The position numbers were made by a program, and so were the translations under genes. A stretch of 21,813 nucleotides of DNA from a virus, in the IMG/VR virus record IMGVR_UViG_3300032046_000246, positions 1 to 21,813 of that record; one strand, written 5' to 3'. This document shows, piece by piece, positions 5,068-11,323 of this stretch. The notes under the pieces were generated by a model. It was not told where the DNA came from, searched no databases, and worked only from the letters and a program-made list of their open reading frames with translations. Each line of letters opens with the position of its first letter. The first letter of the stretch is position 1.

Positions 5068-7101
5068 CTACGCGATATCGGCCAGTCCCTCGTCGTAGAT
5101 CGTAGTGCGTTTGCGCGGTTGCGCGGAGGCGGCGGCCTCGACGGCAAGTTGCTGGCATGCGACGAGTTCGCGGACACGGTCATCCGCGACAGAGCGTTGC
5201 ATCTCGGCCGCGGCCACGTCAGCCTCGCGTTGGTGGATCGTGGCGACGGCGCCGATCGGGTCGAGTCGGGCGAGCGGGGTAGCCCCGTGCATTTCGACCG
5301 CGCGGGCGCGCAGGTATTCTCTCTGGAGACGCGCCCCGCGTTTCGACGCAAGGTTGGCATCGCCCCACTCGCCCCATTGGGCGTCGCGTGCGCGCGGCAC
5401 GGCCAGGACCCGCTTGTCCGGGGTGTAGACCCAGATGCAACCGGACTCCTCGGGGTCCCATCGGACAGTGACCACGCAACCGACGTAGATGGACAACTCG
5501 TCAGACCAGAAGCGCATCTGGACGCCGGCCGATTGGAGGTTGACGCCGGTCTGTTCGACGTGGACGCGCGGGCGCTCGTCCTGGAGGAGGAAGTTCAGGG
5601 TTGCCGGGTCTATGGTGCGGGGCTGAAAGTCTTCATAGAACGCGGCAGGCGGCTTGCCGCGATCTCCGCAGACGTGGTCCGTATGCCAGCGTTGGAGCTG
5701 CTCGTCAAAGACCGCCTCGAACTCTGGGAGGAAGAGGAGCATGCCGTCGCGGATCTGCGTATCGAGGATTTCCGGTTTCTTCTTCGCGTCGCGTCCGGTC
5801 CAACCGGGGACGAGGTTCTCCCACTGTCCGGAGAAGGCGTGGAAGATTGATTCGATCGGCTTGGACCAGGGATGGTAAGGCAGGGCCGTGACGAGCTCGA
5901 CGTCGAGGGCAGTCCAGACGCCGCACTGCTCAACGTCCGGGGGCAGGGCGCAGGGCCATTGCTGCCGCCCGTCGAGGTCCGTGCGCAGCGGTTTAAGGAG
6001 GCGGTCGGCGCGGCCGCCGAGGCGGCGGGCGCTGAACTCACGGCCGTTGTCGCGATAGAAGTGCTTCGGGATCCCCGCGCGCAGGATTGCGGATCGAAGG
6101 GCATGGCAGACGCCGGAGGCGGTCGGGACGAGTCCGAGGCGGTAGCCGACGAAGGCTGCGCTCGCGATATCTACGATCATCGAGAGCCAGGGCCGGCGGA
6201 CGGAGCAGCAGTGGCGGCGCTCGCGTCCCGAGCCACAGGGGCAGGCTGTTTTTTCGTGTTTGCCCCAGCCGGCGCCACGCCCGTCCGGGACGATTACCAT
6301 GAGGTCCCAGAGACGGTGATCGGCACACCACCAATCGTTGGGTTCAGTGGGCAGGGCGCGGACGACCTTTGGGGCGGCGTCGGCTTCGTAGGCGCGTCGG
6401 CCTTCGCGCCAGAAGACCTTTTCCAGGGGGAGGATGTGCTTGCGGACGAACCGGGCGACGGTGCTTCGGTGTGGCGGGTCCTGGGATATATCCTTATAGT
6501 AAGGGAGGACGACGTGGCTGTAGACCTGGGCGACGGTTGCGCGGCGCGAGTTGAGGTAGAACTCACGGACCTGGCATTGGAGGTCGGCGGGGAGGACGGT
6601 GCCTCCTTCGGAGACGCGCCAGGCAGGGAGGAGTGCGGCGGGGCCGCCGTCGCGGAGGTCCTTCCACCAGCGGTAGATGGTGGAGACGGATTCGCCGTAT
6701 TTGGCTGCGACGAGGTGGGCGGCGGCGCGCTTGCCGCCGTGCGCGGCATGGAGTTGGCGGTCGGCGTATTCCGCGACGATGCGCATGCGGCGGTCCCACT
6801 CCGAGGCATGGGAGGCGAGGCCGAGGGCGCGCATGGCGGCCACGTCGGGGATGCCGTCGTGGGTCAAAGGGACCATGTCAGGGGCGGGACCGCGGGCGGG
6901 AGCTGCGGTGAGCGCCAGCCGACTGTCGCCAAGGGCGAGGCCCTCGACGGCCGCCCGTGCGATGCCGTAGGTGATTTTGCCGTTCGGGTGCCGACCCGTA
7001 GGTTCGGCCTGGAGACGTCCGAGGCGGACGAGGCGGCGGACGGAGCGCAACGAGAGGCTGAGTTGGGTTGCGGCGTCCCGGAAGGTGAGTAGTTCTGTCA
7101 T
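5068..7101 (-). CDS. A: MuA-like DDE transposase with an internal SEC-C-type zinc motif
   Basis: A 677-residue protein; Mu A is 663. The ATG at 7101 overlaps the upstream stop as ATGA and follows GGGAGGG, so the longer frame upstream is rejected. Residues 1-55 are a MerR/Xis-like winged helix (LTFRDAATQLSLSLRSVRRL). Residues 100-165 are a further HTH (STIYRWWKDLRDGG). The integrase core runs about 250-430 with the likely triad D261 (CADHRLWD), D351 (YRDNGREF) and E417 (SKPIESIF). The Mu C-terminal beta-barrel follows near 525-590, then a helical tail likely to contact B. Unusually, residues 287-299 read CPCGSGRERRHCC, a textbook SEC-C zinc motif (C287, C289, C298, C299), placed between the first catalytic Asp and the next core strand. 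It carries out cut and strand transfer at the phage ends for integration and replicative transposition. Confidence 0.96.
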   Translation of the reverse strand: MTELLTFRDAATQLSLSLRSVRRLVRLGRLQAEPTGRHPNGKITYGIARAAVEGLALGDSRLALTAAPARGPAPDMVPLTHDGIPDVAAMRALGLASHASEWDRRMRIVAEYADRQLHAAHGGKRAAAHLVAAKYGESVSTIYRWWKDLRDGGPAALLPAWRVSEGGTVLPADLQCQVREFYLNSRRATVAQVYSHVVLPYYKDISQDPPHRSTVARFVRKHILPLEKVFWREGRRAYEADAAPKVVRALPTEPNDWWCADHRLWDLMVIVPDGRGAGWGKHEKTACPCGSGRERRHCCSVRRPWLSMIVDIASAAFVGYRLGLVPTASGVCHALRSAILRAGIPKHFYRDNGREFSARRLGGRADRLLKPLRTDLDGRQQWPCALPPDVEQCGVWTALDVELVTALPYHPWSKPIESIFHAFSGQWENLVPGWTGRDAKKKPEILDTQIRDGMLLFLPEFEAVFDEQLQRWHTDHVCGDRGKPPAAFYEDFQPRTIDPATLNFLLQDERPRVHVEQTGVNLQSAGVQMRFWSDELSIYVGCVVTVRWDPEESGCIWVYTPDKRVLAVPRARDAQWGEWGDANLASKRGARLQREYLRARAVEMHGATPLARLDPIGAVATIHQREADVAAAEMQRSVADDRVRELVACQQLAVEAAASAQPRKRTTIYDEGLADIA

Positions 7102-7328
7102 GCGCCCTCCCGCGCAAGCTCGAGGGCCGTCTGCCAGATCAGTCTCCACTGTTTGGCGCTGACGCACTTCCCGTTTGTGTCGGCGTGGAGGACGTCGCAG
7201 ACGTAGCGCCGGCCGGTCCCAAGGGCGGCAGCCAGGGCCGTCCGGCTTATGCGGTTACGCTCGCAGAAGCTGCGCAGTGCCCACGGCCGGCCGGCCTGTA
7301 GGCCTCGCTTTTTGGTCTTGACATCCAT
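7098..7328 (-). CDS. Ner-like small DNA-binding protein, first gene of the early operon
   Basis: A 76-residue protein starting MDVKTKKRGLQAGRPWALRS. A helix-turn-helix is visible at about residues 15-50 (FCERNRISRTALAAALGTGR, then RYVCDVLHA). I chose the ATG at 7328 because of the CAGGAGA site upstream; the start at 7412 would cover the promoter. Size, position before A and ATGA overlap with A match Mu Ner, which turns down the early promoter and the repressor gene. The sequence itself is not closely Ner-like, so the name is by role. Codons 2-4 contain the -35 box of the opposing rightward promoter. Confidence 0.72.
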   Translation of the reverse strand: MDVKTKKRGLQAGRPWALRSFCERNRISRTALAAALGTGRRYVCDVLHADTNGKCVSAKQWRLIWQTALELAREGA

Positions 7329-7346
7329 TTGGGTCTCCTGTATGCT
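7318..7346 (+). promoter_or_regulatory. Rightward sigma70-type promoter of the switch
   Basis: TTGACA at 7318-7323, a 17-bp spacer, and TATGCT at 7341-7346 preceded by TG at 7339-7340 would start transcription near 7353. It drives the HTH/zinc-ribbon gene at 7406 and the exported protein behind it. The -35 box lies inside codons 2-4 of the leftward gene. Confidence 0.75.
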
Positions 7347-7360
7347 ATTCGCCCTGCCCG

Positions 7361-7374
7361 GTGGCGTCCGCCAC
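7361..7374. promoter_or_regulatory. Palindromic candidate operator between the two switch promoters
   Basis: GTGGCG-TC-CGCCAC is a perfect 6-bp inverted repeat with a 2-bp centre. It lies between the predicted start sites of both promoters (about 7353 and 7377), almost at the midpoint of the -35 boxes. A second, related inverted repeat, GGCG-TAA-CGCC, occurs at 7439-7449 inside the rightward gene, and CCAC-T-GTGG overlaps it at 7371-7379. Likely bound by one or both HTH proteins encoded on either side. Confidence 0.55.
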
Positions 7375-7383
7375 TGTGGACAG

Positions 7384-7412
7384 ATTTTACACCCCGGAGA
7401 GGGCAATGTCAA
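7384..7412 (-). promoter_or_regulatory. Leftward early promoter of the switch
   Basis: On the - strand TTGACA (7412-7407) is followed by a 17-bp spacer and TAAAAT (7389-7384), with TG directly before the -10. Start of transcription would be near 7377, giving a leader of about 49 bases to the ATG at 7328. It would drive the whole early operon. Its -35 overlaps the start codon of the rightward gene at 7406. Confidence 0.75.
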
Positions 7413-7876
7413 GAAAAAAATTGACGGAAATACCGGATGGCGTAACGCCCTTTCGGCGCCTCGCCTGGGCGATCAAAGACGCGGGCTATAGCATCGGGGA
7501 GGCGGCGGGCCTCATGCGGATTTCGGAGGACCACTTGTCGGCGGTAATCAATGGGAGGCATACGCTCACCAAGAAACTCCTTCACTCCGCGCAGGAGGCT
7601 TTGCGCATTCAGATGCTATGGGTGATGAGCGGAATTGGCCCCTACCGCACGCAGGAGGACGGGCCTCAGTACGTGCTCGGGCCAATGTCCGCGCCGGCCT
7701 CAGGCACGGTGGCGGCACCGGTGATCGCGCGGCAGACCTGGCAGTGTGGATATTGCTATGCCGAGGTCAGGCAGTACGCGGAGACTTGTCATCGATGCGG
7801 GTCGAGGATAGACTGGAGCAACCAGGTGGAGTCTGCTTTGCCCGAATCTCAAAAGGATAAGGGGGAAGAAAGATGA
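7406..7876 (+). CDS. HTH plus zinc-ribbon regulator, probable lysogeny repressor
   Basis: A 156-residue protein. The ATG at 7406 has GGAGAGG upstream; the GTG at 7361 lies within the operator palindrome and is unlikely. Residues 14-62 form a Cro/C1-type HTH (FRRLAWAIKDAGYSIGEAAG, then a recognition helix near SEDHLSAVINGRH). After a flexible linker, residues 114-131 hold CGYC and CHRC, a four-Cys zinc ribbon. It has no S24 peptidase domain, so it is not the LexA-like self-cleaving type. Facing the early operon across shared promoters, it is the best candidate for the lysogenic repressor. Its stop overlaps the next gene as ATGA. Confidence 0.75.
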   Translation: MSRKKLTEIPDGVTPFRRLAWAIKDAGYSIGEAAGLMRISEDHLSAVINGRHTLTKKLLHSAQEALRIQMLWVMSGIGPYRTQEDGPQYVLGPMSAPASGTVAAPVIARQTWQCGYCYAEVRQYAETCHRCGSRIDWSNQVESALPESQKDKGEER

Positions 7877-8385
7877 AAAGGCACATGTTGATCGGCCTCG
7901 GGTTTGTGTCGGCGCTGGCCCTGGGCGTGGCCACTCAGGTCAGCCGCGAGGAGTTTGATGCGCTGGCGAAGAAGCTGTCCATCCTGGAACAGAATGTTTC
8001 TGCGCTGAGAATAGACGTGGACAGGTTTAAGTCTTCTCGTGCGGAGAGCGGGTTGCCGCGGGACGCGAAGGGACAGAAGGCGGGGGCCGTATTGGGGGCC
8101 TGGGAGGGGACGGGGATCGAGGCCACTAAGGCGTTCCAGGCGCGTTCTCCATGGCGGATCGAATGGACAGCGTCGGGAGATGGCTTTCTGAGCGTTCGAG
8201 TATGCGAGGCGGGTGGCGCGTCATCCTCGGACCTCGTCGTGAATGAAATGACCACACGCAACCCGAAGAAGGGAGAGACTTATATCCACGCCTCCGGGGC
8301 GTTCTACTTGAAGATTGAGGGGTTCGACTCGAAGTGGTCCGTGCGCGCGATTCAGGAGGCAGCGGAGACGCCTGCCGTTCCCTGA
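7873..8385 (+). CDS. Exported or membrane-anchored protein coupled to the repressor
   Basis: A 170-residue protein. Residues 1-21 (MKRHMLIGLGFVSALALGVA) are a signal peptide or N-terminal anchor; there is no lipobox Cys. A short coiled coil follows at 25-55 (EEFDALAKKLSILEQNVSAL). Residues 75-160 look like a compact beta domain, with SPWRIEWTASGDGFLSVRV and GAFYLKIEGFDSKWSVRAIQ. It is translationally coupled to the regulator by ATGA and followed by a terminator, so the two genes form one unit likely expressed in the lysogen. An envelope protein in this position may act as a lysogenic conversion or superinfection-exclusion factor. That role is inferred, not recognised. Confidence 0.72.
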   Translation: MKRHMLIGLGFVSALALGVATQVSREEFDALAKKLSILEQNVSALRIDVDRFKSSRAESGLPRDAKGQKAGAVLGAWEGTGIEATKAFQARSPWRIEWTASGDGFLSVRVCEAGGASSSDLVVNEMTTRNPKKGETYIHASGAFYLKIEGFDSKWSVRAIQEAAETPAVP

Positions 8386-8414
8386 CGTGGCTCGTTGACT
8401 ATTGGTGAATGATC

Positions 8415-8450
8415 GCCGGGCGTGGTTGATCGCCGCGCCCGGCTTTTTTT
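8415..8450 (+). terminator. Intrinsic terminator of the lysogeny operon
   Basis: GCCGGGCG (8415-8422) pairs perfectly with CGCCCGGC (8436-8443), followed directly by seven T residues at 8444-8450. It closes the two-gene rightward operon about 30 bp after its last stop and separates it from the late promoter. Confidence 0.88.
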
Positions 8451-8470
8451 GTGCCGGGCGGGAATAGGTC

Positions 8471-8500
8471 TTGACGGGGGCACTGCTTTTCCTGTATTCT
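8471..8500 (+). promoter_or_regulatory. Candidate late-operon promoter
   Basis: TTGACG at 8471-8476, an 18-bp spacer, and TATTCT at 8495-8500 with TG before it (extended -10). Transcription would start near 8507. It lies 21 bp after the terminator T-tract and upstream of the first late gene. An inverted repeat GCCG-GAA-CGGC at 8514-8524 just past the start could be an operator. The rest of the 8386-8568 gap holds no gene. Confidence 0.6.
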
Positions 8501-8568
8501 TGTTCGCGGAAGTGCCGGAACGGCTCCAGGCGGTGGAGGACCGGCCGAGAACGCTATAGGGATATGCG

Positions 8569-9021
8569 GTGCCTGCGTCGAAGAAGGACCTGAAGCCGAG
8601 AGCGCGCTCAAGATTTGCGGCCGGGTTGTCTCTCGAACAGATCGCCGCTGAGCTGGGGGTCTCGGTCGCCACAATCTCCCGCTGGAAAGCCTTCGACAAA
8701 CGCGCCGGTCATTCCTGGGAGCAGGAGGCGCCGATAAGCGATCTCGCGGATCTGCGCGACGTGATCTCGGCTCTCATCAAACGCCTTCGCTCTCTCGCCC
8801 ACGACGAGAGCATGGGCACACCCGCCTGGGCCGACGCGCTCATGAAGCTCATGAACAGCCTGGACAAGACGATCGGGCTGTTCGGCGACAGTCTTCAGCT
8901 CATGATTGCGATGGACCGGTTCTCGCGTTGGTTCGAGGAGCGGCTGAAGGACGAGGACTTGGCCCTCGTGCGGCGGGTGGTGAATGGGTTCGTTGCAGAT
9001 CTCAAGGAGGAAGCCAAGTGA
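8569..9021 (+). CDS. Small terminase-like DNA-binding protein (DUF1804/Mu gp27-like)
   Basis: A 150-residue protein with a GTG start at 8569 and a modest AGGG site. Residues 10-42 are an HTH (ARSRFAAGLSLEQIAAELGV followed by SVATISRWKAFD), and the rest is long helices (DVISALIKRLRSLA, MKLMNSLDKTIGLF). HTH plus helical oligomerisation region, and a position before the large terminase, fit the DNA-recognition subunit of the headful packaging motor in transposable phages. It is the first gene of the late operon. Confidence 0.72.
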   Translation: MPASKKDLKPRARSRFAAGLSLEQIAAELGVSVATISRWKAFDKRAGHSWEQEAPISDLADLRDVISALIKRLRSLAHDESMGTPAWADALMKLMNSLDKTIGLFGDSLQLMIAMDRFSRWFEERLKDEDLALVRRVVNGFVADLKEEAK

Positions 9022-9030
9022 GCCTACTCC

Positions 9031-9058
9031 GCCCTCCTTCGCTAAAGCTACGGAGGGC
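9031..9058. repeat. Intergenic hairpin repeat, CCTCCTTCGC family
   Basis: GCCCTCC (9031-9037) pairs with GGAGGGC (9052-9058) around a loop with TTCGC. A related stem-loop lies at 11293-11308, and a similar layout occurs at 1522-1552. It fills most of the 94-bp gap between the small terminase gene and the next gene. Confidence 0.65.
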
Positions 9059-9115
9059 TACGAAGGCCAGGGCAGTGAGTAGAAACAGCAACGATACTGA
9101 CGAAGGGAGCCCGGC

Positions 9116-9412
9116 ATGATCTGGATTCAAATCGTGATCTCGGCGGTCAGTGCAGTGGTTGGGGGCCTCGTAGGAAGCTGGAGCGTAGCGTTCAGGTTCG
9201 GGCAACGGCTCCAGCGCATTGACGATCGGCTGGAGGCAGCGGAGGGCCGCCTTGAAAGGGGCAACCGCCCGCTGGACCTGGTCCCTGTGCTGGACGTGCG
9301 GCTGCAAGCCCTGATTGATGATGTCCATGAGATAAAACAGGAGCTTCGCGACTGGCTGCCGCGACTGGTGTCAAAAGAGGAATGCGATCGGAGGCATGGG
9401 GATGGGAGATAG
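9116..9412 (+). CDS. Membrane-anchored coiled-coil protein (DUF2730-like)
   Basis: A 98-residue protein. Residues 1-25 (MIWIQIVISAVSAVVGGLVG) are a membrane anchor; residues 28-90 form a coiled coil (LQRIDDRLEAAEGRLERGN). This design and its place between terminase genes match the DUF2730-type proteins common in Mu-like phages, whose function is not established; a spanin- or holin-like role has been considered for proteins of this shape, but this is inference. Ribosome site GAAGGGAG. It overlaps the next gene by 11 bp. Confidence 0.7.
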   Translation: MIWIQIVISAVSAVVGGLVGSWSVAFRFGQRLQRIDDRLEAAEGRLERGNRPLDLVPVLDVRLQALIDDVHEIKQELRDWLPRLVSKEECDRRHGDGR

Positions 9413-9641
9413 AGAGGCGCTGGAGAAGTTTGCAGTCGGGGTCCGGGCCGACCGCGACAACGCGGAGGCGGTGGCGACGCACGCGCAGGAGAGCCTGTCC
9501 CGCCAGGCGTGCGGGATCGTGAAGCTCGAAGATCTGAACCCGGACGAGATCCGGGCGGCCGCCGACGATCTTGCGAGCGCGGTGGAGAAGTTGAAGATCT
9601 GGGAAGAGGTGGCGAGGCGGGTAAGACACATACTCATGTAG
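9402..9641 (+). CDS. Small helical late protein, hypothetical
   Basis: A 79-residue protein from the ATG at 9402, which sits at good distance from GGAGG (9390-9394); the ATG at 9396 is too close to it but possible. It is acidic and helical (EALEKFAVGVRADRDNAEAV, then DEIRAAADDLASAVEKLKIW). It overlaps the end of the previous gene by 11 bp. No family recognised; position suggests a Mu gp26-like small protein. Confidence 0.6.
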   Translation: MGDREALEKFAVGVRADRDNAEAVATHAQESLSRQACGIVKLEDLNPDEIRAAADDLASAVEKLKIWEEVARRVRHILM

Positions 9642-9649
9642 CCGCCACA

Positions 9650-9713
9650 TGACGCAGATGAACACGAATGAGGCGAAAGAAAAAACGGCGTTCATCGGCG
9701 TCCATCTGCGGCT
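9650..9713. repeat. MITE-like intergenic repeat, copy 1
   Basis: It starts TGACGCAGATGAAC and ends GCGTCCATCTGCGGCT, with an 8-bp terminal inverted repeat CGCAGATG/CATCTGCG. A longer copy with both end sequences identical lies at 19938-20041. It fills the gap between the stop at 9641 and the large terminase gene. No coding capacity. Confidence 0.75.
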
Positions 9714-9731
9714 TGATTGAAGGCTTCGATT

Positions 9732-11291
9732 ATGGCGGTGAAGTGGTCACGGGAGCACGAGGTGATCCGGCAGCGGATACTTGAGCGGCAGCAGCTCGAG
9801 GCCCCGCCGTTCGAGGATCTGTCGGAGGAGGCCGTTGCGACCCGCAAGGCGCTGCCGCTCGTTGATCTGCACGGGACGACGGACTGGTGTCGAACCTACT
9901 TGCCGCATTACTTCGATCGGCCCTTCGCGCGGTTCCACGGGCGGATGGCCGGCGCGGTCGGCGAGGGGGCGATGCCGACCTTCGTGGCGGCGTTCAGGGG
10001 GGCGGGCAAATCAGTCCTGCTGGCCCTGGCGAGGCCACTGCGGGAGATCCTGAGCCGGCGCCTGCCTTTTGCGATCTACGGCGCGCGCGTGCAGAAGTTG
10101 GCCGCGCAGAACATGGACTACGTCCGGCTTGAGATCGAGCACAACCCGCGCATCCGGTGCGACTATGGCGAGTTGACTGTCGAGGGTGAAGAGAACGAGT
10201 GGATCGTCAGTCTGCCGAAGGTGCGGGACGAGGGGGGCAAGTGGGCGCTGCGCGGGGCGAAGGTGGAGGCGTTCGGCATCGGGATGAGCCCGCGTGGCCG
10301 CAGGTTCGGCGAGTGGCGTCCCGCGGAGTTCATCGGCGACGACCTGGAAGACTCCGAGCTCGCCCGGAACCCGGAGCGGGAGAAGAACCTTTGGGACTGG
10401 ATGATGGACGAGGTCCTTCCGGCGCTGGAGCCGGAGCGCTACAGGTTCACGGTGCTCGGGACGATGTTCGGTCCCCTGTGCATGATGGAGCGGGCGAAGG
10501 AACTTGCGGCGAAGCGCGACGCGCAAGGGCGGGCGCTCGGGCGGCTGTTCCTTCAGCAGGCGGTGGAGAACGGGCACAGCGTCTGGCCGGAACGGTTCTC
10601 GGATGCGGCGCTGGAGCGGACTCGTGCGCAGATCGGGCTGAGGAACTGGAACCGGAACTTCGCGCTCATAAGCGAGGACCCGGACAAGCCGTTCCAGGCG
10701 GCGTGGTTTACGGATTACGAGGCGGACGCGCTCGACGTGTCTCAGCTCGACGTGGTTGCGTTCCTTGACCCGGCGATCTCGCAGTCGGCGATGGGTTGCC
10801 CGAGGGCACTCATCACGGTCGGCGCGGACCGGGACAGCGGGCGGCGCTACGTGCTGGAGGCCTGGGTCACGCGCGGCACGCCGATGCAGATGGTTGACCA
10901 GATATTCGAGGTCAACACGCGCTGGCAGCCGAGGGTGATCGGGATCGAGATCAACGGCGGGTATGCGCTCATTCGGCCGCTGCTGGAGATGCGCGGTGGG
11001 GATGCCTTCCTGCCGATCCGATACGTGACGCACGTGAGGCCGAAGGAGCTTCGGATCGAGCGGCTGGCGCCGCAGTTCGAGGCGAAGCGCTGGTTCTTCC
11101 CTCGGAACCCCGGGCCGGGGATCCGGGCGCTCCAAGAGCAGTTGCTTAGTTATCCGGATGGGTTCGTTGACGGGCCGGATGCGCTGGCTGGGTGCGACGA
11201 GATGCTGCCGGACGCGCTGCGGCCGCGCAAGCGAGGGACGGAGTATCGGTCGCTTGGTCGAAGACGTGAAGGAATGAGGGTGCTCGTGTGA
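9732..11291 (+). CDS. Terminase large subunit (Mu gp28-like)
   Basis: A 519-residue protein; ATG at 9732 with a GAAGG site (the TTG at 9717 lies next to the repeat and is not needed). The ATPase half shows Walker A FRGAGKS at 88-94 and a Walker B-type strand EFIGDD ending at D203-D204, preceded by the terminase signature PRGRRFGEWRPAEF. The RNase H-like nuclease half has FLDPAIS with D346, GIEINGG with E406, and an acidic site near 480-489 (DGPDALAGCD). The protein pumps DNA into the prohead and cuts it headful by headful; in Mu-like phages this cuts from integrated copies into flanking host DNA. It follows the small subunit by two genes. Confidence 0.94.
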   Translation: MAVKWSREHEVIRQRILERQQLEAPPFEDLSEEAVATRKALPLVDLHGTTDWCRTYLPHYFDRPFARFHGRMAGAVGEGAMPTFVAAFRGAGKSVLLALARPLREILSRRLPFAIYGARVQKLAAQNMDYVRLEIEHNPRIRCDYGELTVEGEENEWIVSLPKVRDEGGKWALRGAKVEAFGIGMSPRGRRFGEWRPAEFIGDDLEDSELARNPEREKNLWDWMMDEVLPALEPERYRFTVLGTMFGPLCMMERAKELAAKRDAQGRALGRLFLQQAVENGHSVWPERFSDAALERTRAQIGLRNWNRNFALISEDPDKPFQAAWFTDYEADALDVSQLDVVAFLDPAISQSAMGCPRALITVGADRDSGRRYVLEAWVTRGTPMQMVDQIFEVNTRWQPRVIGIEINGGYALIRPLLEMRGGDAFLPIRYVTHVRPKELRIERLAPQFEAKRWFFPRNPGPGIRALQEQLLSYPDGFVDGPDALAGCDEMLPDALRPRKRGTEYRSLGRRREGMRVLV

Positions 11292-11292
11292 T

Positions 11293-11308
11293 CCTCCTTC
11301 GCCGGAGG
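11293..11308. repeat. Short hairpin at the terminase-portal junction
   Basis: CCTCC-TTCGCC-GGAGG forms a 5-bp stem directly after the terminase stop. It shares CCTCCTTCGC with the repeat at 9031-9058. The flank (AGAGGAC) supplies the ribosome site of the portal gene. Confidence 0.55.
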
Positions 11309-11323
11309 CTTCAGAGGACTTAA

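Noticed and set aside
5872-7092. 406-residue + strand frame opposite the transposase
   Set aside because: Gly/Ala/Asp-rich shadow of the transposase, which has a complete catalytic triad on the - strand.
7361-7405. N-terminal extension of the HTH/zinc-ribbon gene from GTG 7361
   Set aside because: It would start inside the operator palindrome without a ribosome site; the ATG at 7406 has GGAGAGG.
10011-11135. Long antisense frame opposite the large terminase gene
   Set aside because: Arg/Pro/Leu-rich translation typical of the antisense of a GC-rich gene; the + strand encodes a clear terminase.
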